From Portibacter lacus (GTDB lineage: Bacteria > Bacteroidota > Bacteroidia > Chitinophagales > Saprospiraceae), in contig NZ_JAJNKA010000003.1 of assembly GCF_021533215.1 (NCBI RefSeq), forward strand, positions 124,001 through 188,000: a DNA stretch of 64,000 nucleotides, read 5' to 3'. Shown here piece by piece: positions 18,621-28,500 of the stretch. The notes beneath the pieces were generated by a model. It was not told the origin of the DNA, searched no databases, and saw nothing but the letters and a program-made list of their open reading frames with translations. The position numbers were made by a program, and so were the translations under genes. Within the stretch, counting starts at the first letter, position 1. Each line of letters begins with the position of its first letter.

Positions 18621-20018
18621 ATGAAAAGTTTATCTAAAATTACTCAGCGTTTTTTTATTCCTTTATTTTTCTTTTTTTTAATGTTCAATTTTGCTTTTAG
18701 TCAAGGGAATCCTCCTTGTTTAGATCCGGATGCAACCGTTGCAGGTGAATGTGGTGTCTCATTTGACTTATGCATTGATTATCAAGCACTACCTCAATCA
18801 GGGATTGTGGATATTGACGTAACTTCGAATGACATTCTCGGCTTATTCAACTCTTGCGATCTTGAGCTTATTTCAGACAATCCTGAATACATGGCAGAGC
18901 ATGGTGTTGTTACTAAAATTAATGACAACGGGAATTGCAAATTCAGATATGCATTAACCGACCTTAACTATGTTGGAACGGATACATTTTCTTACCTTCT
19001 AAACTACATTAATCCTTGTGAACCATTGCCAACAGATTGTAATGGACAAGGTAAAATTTGGACAATGACTTCTAATTACTATGGTCCAGATAATGCGGCT
19101 GTAATTGTTAAAGCGAAACAAGGTCCTAATCTTGTTCCAGTTGATACCGTATTTAATTTAATGTATGGGACCTCATTTTTTGTGGATGGTACACATTTAG
19201 GGCCGAATCAAACTGAATGGGCTTTTGGATTCTATGGAAATGGAGACTTAAATAGTCCAATTTTCGAATATGCAAGAGTTCATACTTCATGCTCCGTTTG
19301 GATTTTTGGTCAAGATTTTGGGATTTTCCGGCCAATAAGTGGCTGCATTGCATCTAAAAATGATAAATCTGATTGCGTCATTTATGAAAATAAAGAAGCA
19401 TACCAAAATACAGGTAAGAGAGCAGAACAGGTAAACCAGTTCACAGTTGATACAACAGATGTAATTGTTTATATACTTCCATTCGGAAACTTACCAATTG
19501 ATTTCACTTATATGTGGGGAAGAGCGCAAGAAACCAATAATCTTATCGCTTGGGAAATTGCTACTGTAATTAATGAGGAATATATGTTTTTGCAATATTC
19601 AAATGATGGAATCAACTGGGAAAATCTTACTAAGTACAGAGATTTGAAAGCAGGTAACTTTGATTTCCTTCATGAAAACATAGAAAGTGCAACTACTTAT
19701 TATCGATTCAAAATGATTTCTACAGAAGGAGGTGAATCTTTTAGTCGTTCTATAAATGTTCACAATAAGAATATGAAGACTAAAGATGTAGATATCTACC
19801 CTAATCCAACTGCTGATGTCATTCATTTTGCTTCTGAAGAAAAAATAGAATATATAGAAATTTATGATTTATCAGGACGGTTGATCTCGCTTAAAAATAT
19901 CGGAGCAAATTCTGTACAATTGTCTAAAAGTGAATTAGAAGTATCAGGTGGTATTTTTATTGCAGCTGTTTATCTGGAAAATAACTTTAAAGTTCTTAGA
20001 AAAGTTACTTTTCTATAA
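18621..20018 (+). CDS. Secreted protein with T9SS type A sorting domain, function unknown
   Basis: A 465-residue protein with a signal peptide (hydrophobic FIPLFFFFLMFNFAFS, cleavage before QG). The N-terminal 270 residues are Cys-rich (PPCLDPDATVAGECG, CIDYQALP, PINPCEPLPTDCNG-like spacing) and resemble cadherin-like or Ig-like secreted domains (DVTSNDILGLF recalls the VLxNDxD pattern). A fibronectin-like segment follows (AWEIATVINEEYMFLQYSNDG). From about residue 389 the T9SS domain reads VDIYPNPTADVIHF and ends LRKVTFL. I do not recognise a catalytic domain. It is monocistronic with its own terminator. It may be an adhesin or matrix component. Confidence 0.75.
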   Translation: MKSLSKITQRFFIPLFFFFLMFNFAFSQGNPPCLDPDATVAGECGVSFDLCIDYQALPQSGIVDIDVTSNDILGLFNSCDLELISDNPEYMAEHGVVTKINDNGNCKFRYALTDLNYVGTDTFSYLLNYINPCEPLPTDCNGQGKIWTMTSNYYGPDNAAVIVKAKQGPNLVPVDTVFNLMYGTSFFVDGTHLGPNQTEWAFGFYGNGDLNSPIFEYARVHTSCSVWIFGQDFGIFRPISGCIASKNDKSDCVIYENKEAYQNTGKRAEQVNQFTVDTTDVIVYILPFGNLPIDFTYMWGRAQETNNLIAWEIATVINEEYMFLQYSNDGINWENLTKYRDLKAGNFDFLHENIESATTYYRFKMISTEGGESFSRSINVHNKNMKTKDVDIYPNPTADVIHFASEEKIEYIEIYDLSGRLISLKNIGANSVQLSKSELEVSGGIFIAAVYLENNFKVLRKVTFL

Positions 20019-20072
20019 GCTAAACCAAATTAAACGGAATCTTTTTCTATAATTGATTGTGGACTGTAACTG

Positions 20073-20108
20073 AAAAAGCTGAACAATAAAACATTGTTCA
20101 GCTTTTTT
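20073..20108 (+). terminator. Rho-independent terminator
   Basis: AAAAGCTGAACAAT pairs perfectly with ATTGTTCAGCTTTT over 14 bp around a 5-base loop and runs into a T tract. It lies 55 bases after the stop of the T9SS gene at 18621-20018. Confidence 0.9.
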
Positions 20109-20228
20109 CATGTATGCGAATACCTTGCTTAGATTAAAATGTAATTTGTAATAATTAGGGTGCTAACTTAATTCCTGAATACATTCTACTTCCAATTTTC
20201 AACGTCTAATAAGTGTCAAGAACTTAAT

Positions 20229-20258
20229 CAATAAAATTCAGAGTAATAGACTCTGAAT
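20229..20258 (-). terminator. Probable terminator of the cohesin-dockerin cluster
   Basis: On the minus strand ATTCAGAGT and ACTCTGAAT form a perfect 9-bp stem with a 5-base loop, followed by a short T-rich tail (TTTATT). It is about 90 bases after the stop of the last cluster gene. The stem is low in GC, so strength is uncertain. Confidence 0.55.
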
Positions 20259-20350
20259 ATGCTATCATGCTGAAAAAAAATGGCAATAAACAACATTGTT
20301 AAACTCCCCATTAAGCAATGAACCCAGTAAATGACAGTCTACAGTTATTT

Positions 20351-21841
20351 TTATTTAATAATTACAGATTCATTGATTAATACTTCTCTCCCTTTAACAA
20401 TCTGAATGAAATAAAAGCCAGGGGTAAAATTCGCAACATTCAGTTTTGCTATCGAATTATGATCAGAAGAGTTTATTTCAGTTTTCTGGCCTAAGGCATT
20501 CACTAAGTATATAGAAATATCAAATCTGTCTAAATCTGTAATATCAATATATAAAATGTCAGATGTTGGGTTAGGATAAACAGAGAAGTCCTTTACAGAG
20601 TTGTTTCTTGTCAAGCTGACAATTTCTGAAAATTCTACGTGACCATTATAATCTACCATTTTAAGTCTATAATAAGTGATTTTTCCAGATTCAAGAGAAC
20701 GATCTCTAAATTCATTCTGTTCACTTCCCCCATTCACTATCCCAATATTTTTCCAAGAACTTTTAGTCAGACTTTTCTGTACTTCATAGTGACTAAATCC
20801 AACCTCTGCATAACTTTCCCAATTTAGTAATCCATCTCCATTTTCTAATCTTGCTCTAAAAGAGATCAGCTCTACAGGAACTACTGCTAATGGTTCTGAA
20901 TAAGTCAAGCAAATTCCAGAAATCAACGGTTCTAAAACACTATTAGCCGATTTCTGAAAATCAAGGTTAAGTGTATCATCTTCCACATTAATAAAAAGTG
21001 TATCAATAAAAGCCGTCCTAGAAACTACTGCCTCTGAGAGGATATCGAATTCAGAACGTAAAAGTTGTCCCTCACCACGGATATCCATCAATCTGCTATC
21101 TGTATTGTCTTTAATTTCAGAATAGAATAATTGAGTCTGGTATCTACCATTAGGCAAAGCTATATCGTATTGAAATTCACCTTCTCTTGCGGTTTGGAAG
21201 AGTTCATCATCCTCTGTATTTTCAATTTCCTGCAATTGGACAACACCTGATCCACCTTTAAAACTTCCATCCGAAACGAAAAATGTACTGTCTAAGGTTC
21301 GATAGAAAGAACCATTAGAATTGAAACAAATCCCCATTGTGGAGAGTATTGCGGGAGACGTTTTGTTCAAAGAAGCAAATCCACCACTTTGAGCGACTTC
21401 CGAAGACTTTCCTTCTTCATCATGATCAATGGTAAATCCAGAGTTCTCAATAAAACTTTTAGATCTTACTCTTATTTTTAGCAAATCAGCATCCTGACTT
21501 ATTGGTTGTGATGTTAATATTCCAGCAGCAAATCTAATTCTACCACCAAGTGTATCATTCAACAATTCAAATTGAAATCCATAAATATCTTCCACCTCGA
21601 TGATTTCAAAAGCAGAAGTGTCAAAATCTATATATACTTCTACTCCATCTACTGCATTATCACCTCCATGTAGATCTAATTTCAATATCAGATCAGTAGT
21701 ATCACCTACATTCATCATCAAGGTATCTGGGCTTAAAATTAAATCCGAAGTCAAGTCTCCTTGTGTAAATGATATTTGCTGACTTATAATGAATACAAAA
21801 CAAGTAGCAATGATTTGAAAAAATGTTCTCATGTTATTCAT
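20351..21841 (-). CDS. Secreted cohesin-malectin protein with T9SS type A sorting domain (cluster gene 5)
   Basis: A 496-residue protein from the ATG at 21841 (MNNMRTFFQIIATCFVFIIS, cleavage near FTQG); a longer frame would overlap the gene before it. Residues about 25-150 form a cohesin-like beta sandwich, with the pattern VDGVEVYIDFDTSAFEIIEV and GGRIRFAAG. A malectin-like segment follows (EDDELFQTAREGEFQYDIAL, then GRYQTQLFYSEI), then a fibronectin-like linker (GLLNWESYAEVGFSHYEVQ), and a T9SS sorting domain from about residue 415 (FSVYPNPTSDILYIDI to ESVIIK). It is the last gene of the five-gene cluster, 11 bases after the previous one. It has a cohesin and a surface tag but no dockerin, so it could be the anchor that holds dockerin-bearing partners; that role is inference. 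Confidence 0.75.
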   Translation of the reverse strand: MNNMRTFFQIIATCFVFIISQQISFTQGDLTSDLILSPDTLMMNVGDTTDLILKLDLHGGDNAVDGVEVYIDFDTSAFEIIEVEDIYGFQFELLNDTLGGRIRFAAGILTSQPISQDADLLKIRVRSKSFIENSGFTIDHDEEGKSSEVAQSGGFASLNKTSPAILSTMGICFNSNGSFYRTLDSTFFVSDGSFKGGSGVVQLQEIENTEDDELFQTAREGEFQYDIALPNGRYQTQLFYSEIKDNTDSRLMDIRGEGQLLRSEFDILSEAVVSRTAFIDTLFINVEDDTLNLDFQKSANSVLEPLISGICLTYSEPLAVVPVELISFRARLENGDGLLNWESYAEVGFSHYEVQKSLTKSSWKNIGIVNGGSEQNEFRDRSLESGKITYYRLKMVDYNGHVEFSEIVSLTRNNSVKDFSVYPNPTSDILYIDITDLDRFDISIYLVNALGQKTEINSSDHNSIAKLNVANFTPGFYFIQIVKGREVLINESVIIK

Positions 21842-21852
21842 ATTTAGCAATT

Positions 21853-22575
21853 TTATAAACCTTGACTTATACAATGATTAGGAGTTATTCTTAGCTCTGT
21901 ACCTGGATCCAATTCTAAGGATTCAGGAATTTGCGCATTTTGACAATGCAAAACAGCAGTATTTAGTATTTCTAAATTATTAGACATAATGATGCTTGTC
22001 CCTGCAGAAAAAACACCATCAATTATTGGTGAATGCGCTAATATTCTTATCTCTGGGCATTCTTCTATAATCTGAATAGACAATGATGTAGATTGGTCAA
22101 GTATACCGAAACCGTCTGCAGCAACTTCACATTGTCTTGGAGAAACTCTATCAAAATCAAAATTAAAGGTAGAAGGAAGTGCGCTGGACTTAACTTTAAC
22201 TTTTATTTTTAGAAGTGTCAAAGATGAACTAGGTGCGTTTTGCAAATTACCTCCTGAATAAGCGACGATACCAGCCAAATCATCCACCTGATTATTTAAA
22301 TCTAAAGCCCAATCGAAGACTTCTTGAACTTCTAATATTTCAAGACTTAAAGGATCGAAATTCATATATATATCTACCCCATCTACTTCTGTATTATCAG
22401 GATTGTCCATCATAATATAAAATGAAGATTCCTCATTTGGCGCTAATACCATATTAGCAGGTATTGTATATAAATTCACCAAACCTTGACCATAACATAG
22501 TCTAGGCAAGTACAAGCCTACTAATATAACAAGGCGAATAAGCTTAGAAATTTTGTTTGGTTTTAGTAAATTCAT
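21853..22575 (-). CDS. Small secreted cohesin-like protein without sorting domain (cluster gene 4)
   Basis: A 240-residue protein from the ATG at 22575 (signal peptide MNLLKPNKISKLIRLVILVG, cleavage near CYG-QG). An earlier start would lie inside the giant gene upstream. Residues about 35-160 are cohesin-like: NLYTIPANMVLAPNEESSFY, EVDGVDIYMNFDPLSLEILE and LAGIVAYSGGNL. The tail has four Cys and the phrase DGVFSAGTSIIMSNNLEIL with ESLELDPGTELRI, a motif I know from the C termini of Bacteroidota surface proteins. There is no T9SS tag and no dockerin. Its ATG is one base after the TAG of the 2401-residue protein, so the pair is probably translationally coupled. Confidence 0.7.
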   Translation of the reverse strand: MNLLKPNKISKLIRLVILVGLYLPRLCYGQGLVNLYTIPANMVLAPNEESSFYIMMDNPDNTEVDGVDIYMNFDPLSLEILEVQEVFDWALDLNNQVDDLAGIVAYSGGNLQNAPSSSLTLLKIKVKVKSSALPSTFNFDFDRVSPRQCEVAADGFGILDQSTSLSIQIIEECPEIRILAHSPIIDGVFSAGTSIIMSNNLEILNTAVLHCQNAQIPESLELDPGTELRITPNHCISQGL

Positions 22576-22576
22576 A

Positions 22577-25500
22577 CTATTTAGCTTTAGTCTTAATGGA
22601 CTTTGATTTAAAGGCATTATTACCCACCACCATCACATTAGTAGAAGATGCTTTTTTCATTCTAAATGATACGATAACTATATCCTCTATTTCATTTCCT
22701 GACAGTGCTTTCGTCATCTCGAAAGTGATAACCCCATTTTTACTATCTACAATATCACTGATGCCATCGGAAATTAATTGATTATAGGTTATATCAATAA
22801 CCTCAAGAATTTCTTCATTGAAAACAAGATGAAACTGAGATGCTGTATTCACAATATTGACTTCGTCTACACTTACCGATACATCTATTATGTCATCTAC
22901 TGTTGGGTTATGATCACTGAGTGCAACTGAAAATTCAGCATCAGCCATACTTAAACTAGTCTGATCGTCATTTTTAGTTTTCCCTGATACACCTGAGATT
23001 CCAGCACCGATCATTCCATATCCATTAGCGAATAAAGAAAAATCAATAATATCAACTGAGTTGTTGAAATTAAAATCTGCTTGGCTACTATAACCAGGAT
23101 CTCCTGATACCAAACCGTATGAATTAGCGTATCCTGAGAAATCGATAATATCTACGTCGTTATCGTCTTGAAAATCACCTGATACCATCCCACCAAAATC
23201 AATCGAATTTGAACCAGGATTAAGTGTTCCATTAACTAGTACTGCTAGTGTCTTAGAATTTTTAACCCAAAAATCATAATTCCCAGGAAGTATACCAGGA
23301 ATTAAAAATTCACCACTGGAGTTTGTTGTTACTTGATAGGAGTTAATTAAACTGCTTCCTTGATACAAACTTATTGTTGCGTCAAAAGATTGCGAGAGTG
23401 CATTTATCACAGTAACCGTTCCAGTCAAGTCAGATAAGACTGGATCATCAACATATAGGAGCAAAATTGGATCTGAAGTACTACTGACTGCTGTATTAAC
23501 TGCATAGGGTTGATCAGACTGAACAGCCATAAAATAATTTAGACCTCCATCTGGTTCTCCTCCTGTACCAGCAGTTAATAATAAAGGCACAATTATAGTT
23601 GCTTTTCCTTGACTGTCGAATTGACCATTATAAACTACTTTATCAACTAATTCATTCGCATAAAAAGTTGGATCAGGAACATTGTATGGTGGAGCTCCTG
23701 AAGCAATATGTAACCTTGCATCAATCTGCAACAAAGAGTAATATGCATTGGCTTGACCACAAATGATAATTTCTTGAGACGCATTATAGGCTGTTGATGG
23801 ATTAGTGATAGTTCCAGAAGCTTGAAGTGTTGGCGCTGGTAAATTACTAGGGCCAATGACTTGTGCACCTCCAAAACTTCCATCTTCATACAAATTAGAA
23901 ACGATCGTATATCCATTTTCAAATTCAACCGTTATTGTCGCACCTACAAGTTCAAGTCCTGAGACCGCGCCAGCAAATCCAGCTCCAGGAACACCTTGAA
24001 TACTATTCGGATCTATATCAACGGAAAAACTAAAGTTTTCTGCTGGATTAAAATCTGTAAAATCCATTGTTACAATATCAAATCCACCTTCTCGAGGAGC
24101 TAGGAAAGGATCAATACATGGATCTGCCAAAGGAGTTAGCCCAACGGTTGTAGCCTTTGTAGGGTCTGGATTAAAGCACTGAGCAGTTGCATCTCCACCT
24201 GCACCAACTGGATCAAAAACCATATCTGGTAAAATTGCAGTACTTAAATCTATTGTGAATTTGGTTATTCTAACTGAGCCTGTTGATTGGTTCGTAATCT
24301 GAAATTTATCCGTTGAACCATAAGTTGTTCCACCGATCGGTGTTCCTGGTGTAATTTCAAATAACACTTGAGGAATTCCATCTAAAGCACTAACATTAAC
24401 AGTTCTAACTACTTCATCAGCTTCATTACCTTCAGCATCTTCAACATTGTAAGTAATAGCATACGAACCTGCTGTATTCATATCTAGAGCTGAATCATCT
24501 ATGATAATATTAGCCGAAATATCACCGTCAAAATCATCTGTTGCATTAGCTCCTGCTTCTATATAAGTATCTCCTATCTGAAGTTCTAATGGATTATCGC
24601 CTAACAGCGTGATAACAGGAATAGTATTATCCACCACATCAAAGGTAACGGTATCTGAAGCTTCCGCATTACTAAACTGATTATGAAATTGATCTGCAGC
24701 AAACACTACGACCGTATTACTTCCTGAAGTGATTCCATTTCCAGGAATATTGACCGATAACGAACCACTATTCTCATCAAAAACAAAGCTGGTTTGAAAT
24801 GGATCACTGGCCGTTGAAATTCGCTTATCCTCATCCAGATCATTAATATCATTAGGGTTCAAATAAAAGTGATAATGCTCGACATTATCAGGAATTACAC
24901 CCACAGGATTAATCTCGAATGTCACTGTTCTTGAGTTTAATATAGCACCATCTAATGGCTGGAGCAAACTAATTTCTGGAGCAGAAACATTCAGGGTTAT
25001 CGTTTCTGTTACCATATTATTATCCGTATCCGTAATTGTTGCTGTAACTATTGTTGTTCCTGGTCTAACCAATAATAGATCAACGGTATTTCCTATTCCT
25101 GAAACAGGGGCGAATAGTTCACCTGTATCATCCGTCGTCCAAGCAATCATGTGGGAAATATCTCCATCTTCATTATCCGATGCAGTTGCCGTTAAGCTAA
25201 ATGAACTTCCTCTTGTAACATTGCTACCATCAATTGGGCTATCAATTGTTAAAACAGGAGGCGTATTAGTATTAGAAATGATCAAGTTAATACTTGCTTC
25301 TCCAACTAGGCCACCTGCATCAGTTACTGAAGCTGTAATTACGTGAGCTCCTAGTGATAACCCTGCAAAATCAAAAGTGCCGCCTGTTCCTATTACTCCT
25401 TCTATATCCGAAGTCCACAAAAGGTTTGATGTAATTGTATTATCATCGTCCTCCACGTCCGTTACCGAACCTGTAAAGGTCAGCAAAGAATTAATAATTT

Positions 25501-28500
25501 CAGTTCCATTATCACTTGGGCTGCTAATCGATACGACTGGAGCATTATTCGCTGGTCCACTAACAAAGCAAATGTCGATTCCTTTTAACGATGGATTCTG
25601 ATTCACTTGTAATAGATCAATATTTAAAATACCATCCGTAACCGTTACGGAATATGTTTCAACCTTTGCAATAAAAGCTCCTCCAGCTACAACGGAAGGT
25701 CGATAATCATCTGCGACTAAATTTCCTTCTATTACAATATCGAATATCCTATTATTAGCCGCTGTACTATTTTCATTTGCCCAATTCTCATTAAATAACA
25801 AGCGAACTTCGTAAGTTCCATTTGCTGGAAATGACCAATTTTGATCACCTTCCTGATATCTTTCCGTCTTAAAAATATCATCTGGATAGCCAGTATTATT
25901 TAAGAAAGCACTATTGCTGCCATAAGTATTGTCGCCATTAGAAATATCAAAATAAGGTGACGGTGTTCCAGTTACAGCTGTCCCTCCCGTAGCACTAGTC
26001 GCTTGGTCTTCTTCAAAAGTACCATTAGCACCAAATCCTGTAGGTCCACCACAATTCACTCTAAATCCACCAAGCGAATTAGCACAACTAGGTTCAGGTA
26101 TAGCCGAAACATTAACTGTTCTGCTTACTTGAATTGCTGCATTTAAAGCAGCATCGGATACATTATAAGTTACCATATATGAACCAATTGTATTCATATC
26201 AAGAGCTGAAATATCTATGACAATATTTCCTGAAATATCACCATCTATATTGTCTAAAGCGGTGGCTCCTGGTTCTACATAAGTTTCACCTACTATAAAG
26301 TCTAAAGGATTATCTCCAAGAAGCGTAATAACTGGTGCTTCAGAATCAGCTGGATCTGTCACATTCACTGTTCTTATTACTTGGTCTGCAGGAACTCCAT
26401 TACTATCATTTACATCATAGGTAATAAAGAAAGTACCAACACTACTGGTGTTCACAACATCACCACCAATTACTATATTACTTGGATCAATAACTCCGTC
26501 TTCATCATCAAAAGCTGTAGCTTCTGGTTCTGTGTAAGTATCACCCACTTCAATATTCATTGGGTTATCACCATTTAAAGTAATCACTGGTTTCATATTT
26601 TCAATAACCGTAAAGTCGAAGGTCGTACTTCCAACATCTTGTCCATCAAAAGCTAATACAGTTACTGAATATGTGCCTACATCAGGTAGCGTGGTAGGAA
26701 AAAGTAGATGAAATTCTGATGCACTAATTTGATTTATAGAATAACTAGCTTCTGGAACAGCTGTTCCAGACTCAACAATCTCTACAATCAATTCGGTGAC
26801 GGGTTCGCTTACAATTAAGGCAGCTTCTGCATTGTCACCTGCAGTCACTTGAAAATTAGTGACTGGTGTTAGTATAGGCGCAGTATTTACTGAACCATCA
26901 TCTGCCCTTATGCAGATCGCAGACAATTTTGCATTATCTACTGATTTTGTGGTTTCTATCGTTAAGAATCCGTCAGAAACATTGACCACAAAAGATTTTA
27001 CAAGCCCCGTTGTCGGTGAAAGTACTCCACCTTGTTCAGGATTAAGAAGATCAAGGTCATCAAGCACAGTAGTTCCTTCTACTTCCACATCAAAAATTCT
27101 CTTTCCAGGCACTGCGTTCGAAGCAGCATTTAAAACTCCTTGATATATTTCTGCGATATATAAATCTACGATATAAGATCCATTAGGAACATTAAAATCA
27201 TATGTATAATCACCATATCTCTCCGTTCTAAAAAGTTCATCATCAGTGGTATTAGCGAAATCAATCCCCGCAAGTGTTGTTGCAGCAGCAGAGCCTAAAT
27301 TTGGATATGGAGTTCCTGCACTTGATCCAAAGTCAGCACTAAAATCAATTCCTCCTGTACTGAGGGCTGGACCTCCACAATTCACATAGAAAGCATCGAA
27401 TTCAAATGTCGCTGCAATTGTTGCATTAGCGTTCACATTCATAAAATCATAAGAACTAACACTCCCTACTGAAATTCCATCAACTAATACATCGGCAATT
27501 TTAAATCCGAAATCTGGCGTAATCGTGTAAGACTGACTTCCATTTTCTAGAACAGTTGTAACTCCGATCGGATCAATGTTACCGTTCGGACCAGCTGAAG
27601 ACATGATGTCGTAGGTTACACCTGAGGTAGCTTTGAAAGTAACATCTATTGTATGATCACCCGTTACGTTAAAAAAGGTGTATTGGGTGTTATTTGAGAC
27701 TAAATTTCCATCTATCGTTAATTCATCAATTTCAAAACCTAGATCAGGTGTAATATCAAATATAGCATCATCTCCTTCCTCAACCTCAATGTTTCCAATA
27801 GGAGAAATTGCACCATTCGCACCTGCTGTAGCAGTTATGGTATGAATTTTCATGAAACTGAAATAATCTACATTCACTCCTCCATCAAAGTCAAGCCGGA
27901 TGGTCTGAATTCCACCTGATGCAAAATTAACATCAACTGTAAAATCCAAAAAATTTGTCCAATCTGTTTTAGGAACATCAATACTTCCTATTTCACTAAA
28001 CCCTCCACCATTTTCTTCCGAAAGGCTAATATTAGTTGACGAACCGTTGGTGCCACTTCCATTAGCAGCATTAATGCTAAATTGATATGTGCCAGCTGGT
28101 ACATTAACTAAATATTCCACGTACTCTCCTGCTCCTATATATCCAATATTTTGTTCTGTATTTGATTCGATGGCTACAGAATAACCAGCTCCTGGATTAC
28201 TACTTCCATACCACGGAAGGGGCTCACTGAAGGTATTAGCTTGCACTGTACCTGGCAGATCTGCTGCTACATCGATATCAAATACTTCTATTACTTCTGG
28301 ATTAGCACCATCATTTGCTGTGACTACTGCTTGATATGCTTTCGCATCACCAAGATTTGTAGTCCAACTTAGGGTATAGCTTCCACCAGTATTATCCGTA
28401 AAAGTATAGTTAGAAGGATTAATCGCCGTTCCAAAAGAAGGGTTTCCAGATCCATTAGATATATCATAAATCTTAATGGTCGCTGATGGGTTCATGTCAT

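Larger units (their letters stand above)
20019..20350. other. Intergenic region between convergent genes, 332 bp
   Basis: Contains the plus-strand terminator at 20073-20108 and a minus-strand terminator candidate at 20229-20258. Nothing else is seen. Confidence 0.6.

Noticed and set aside
22573-22579. Frameshift joining the 2401-residue and 240-residue genes
   Set aside because: The second gene has its own ATG and signal peptide directly at the start, so two separate products are more likely.
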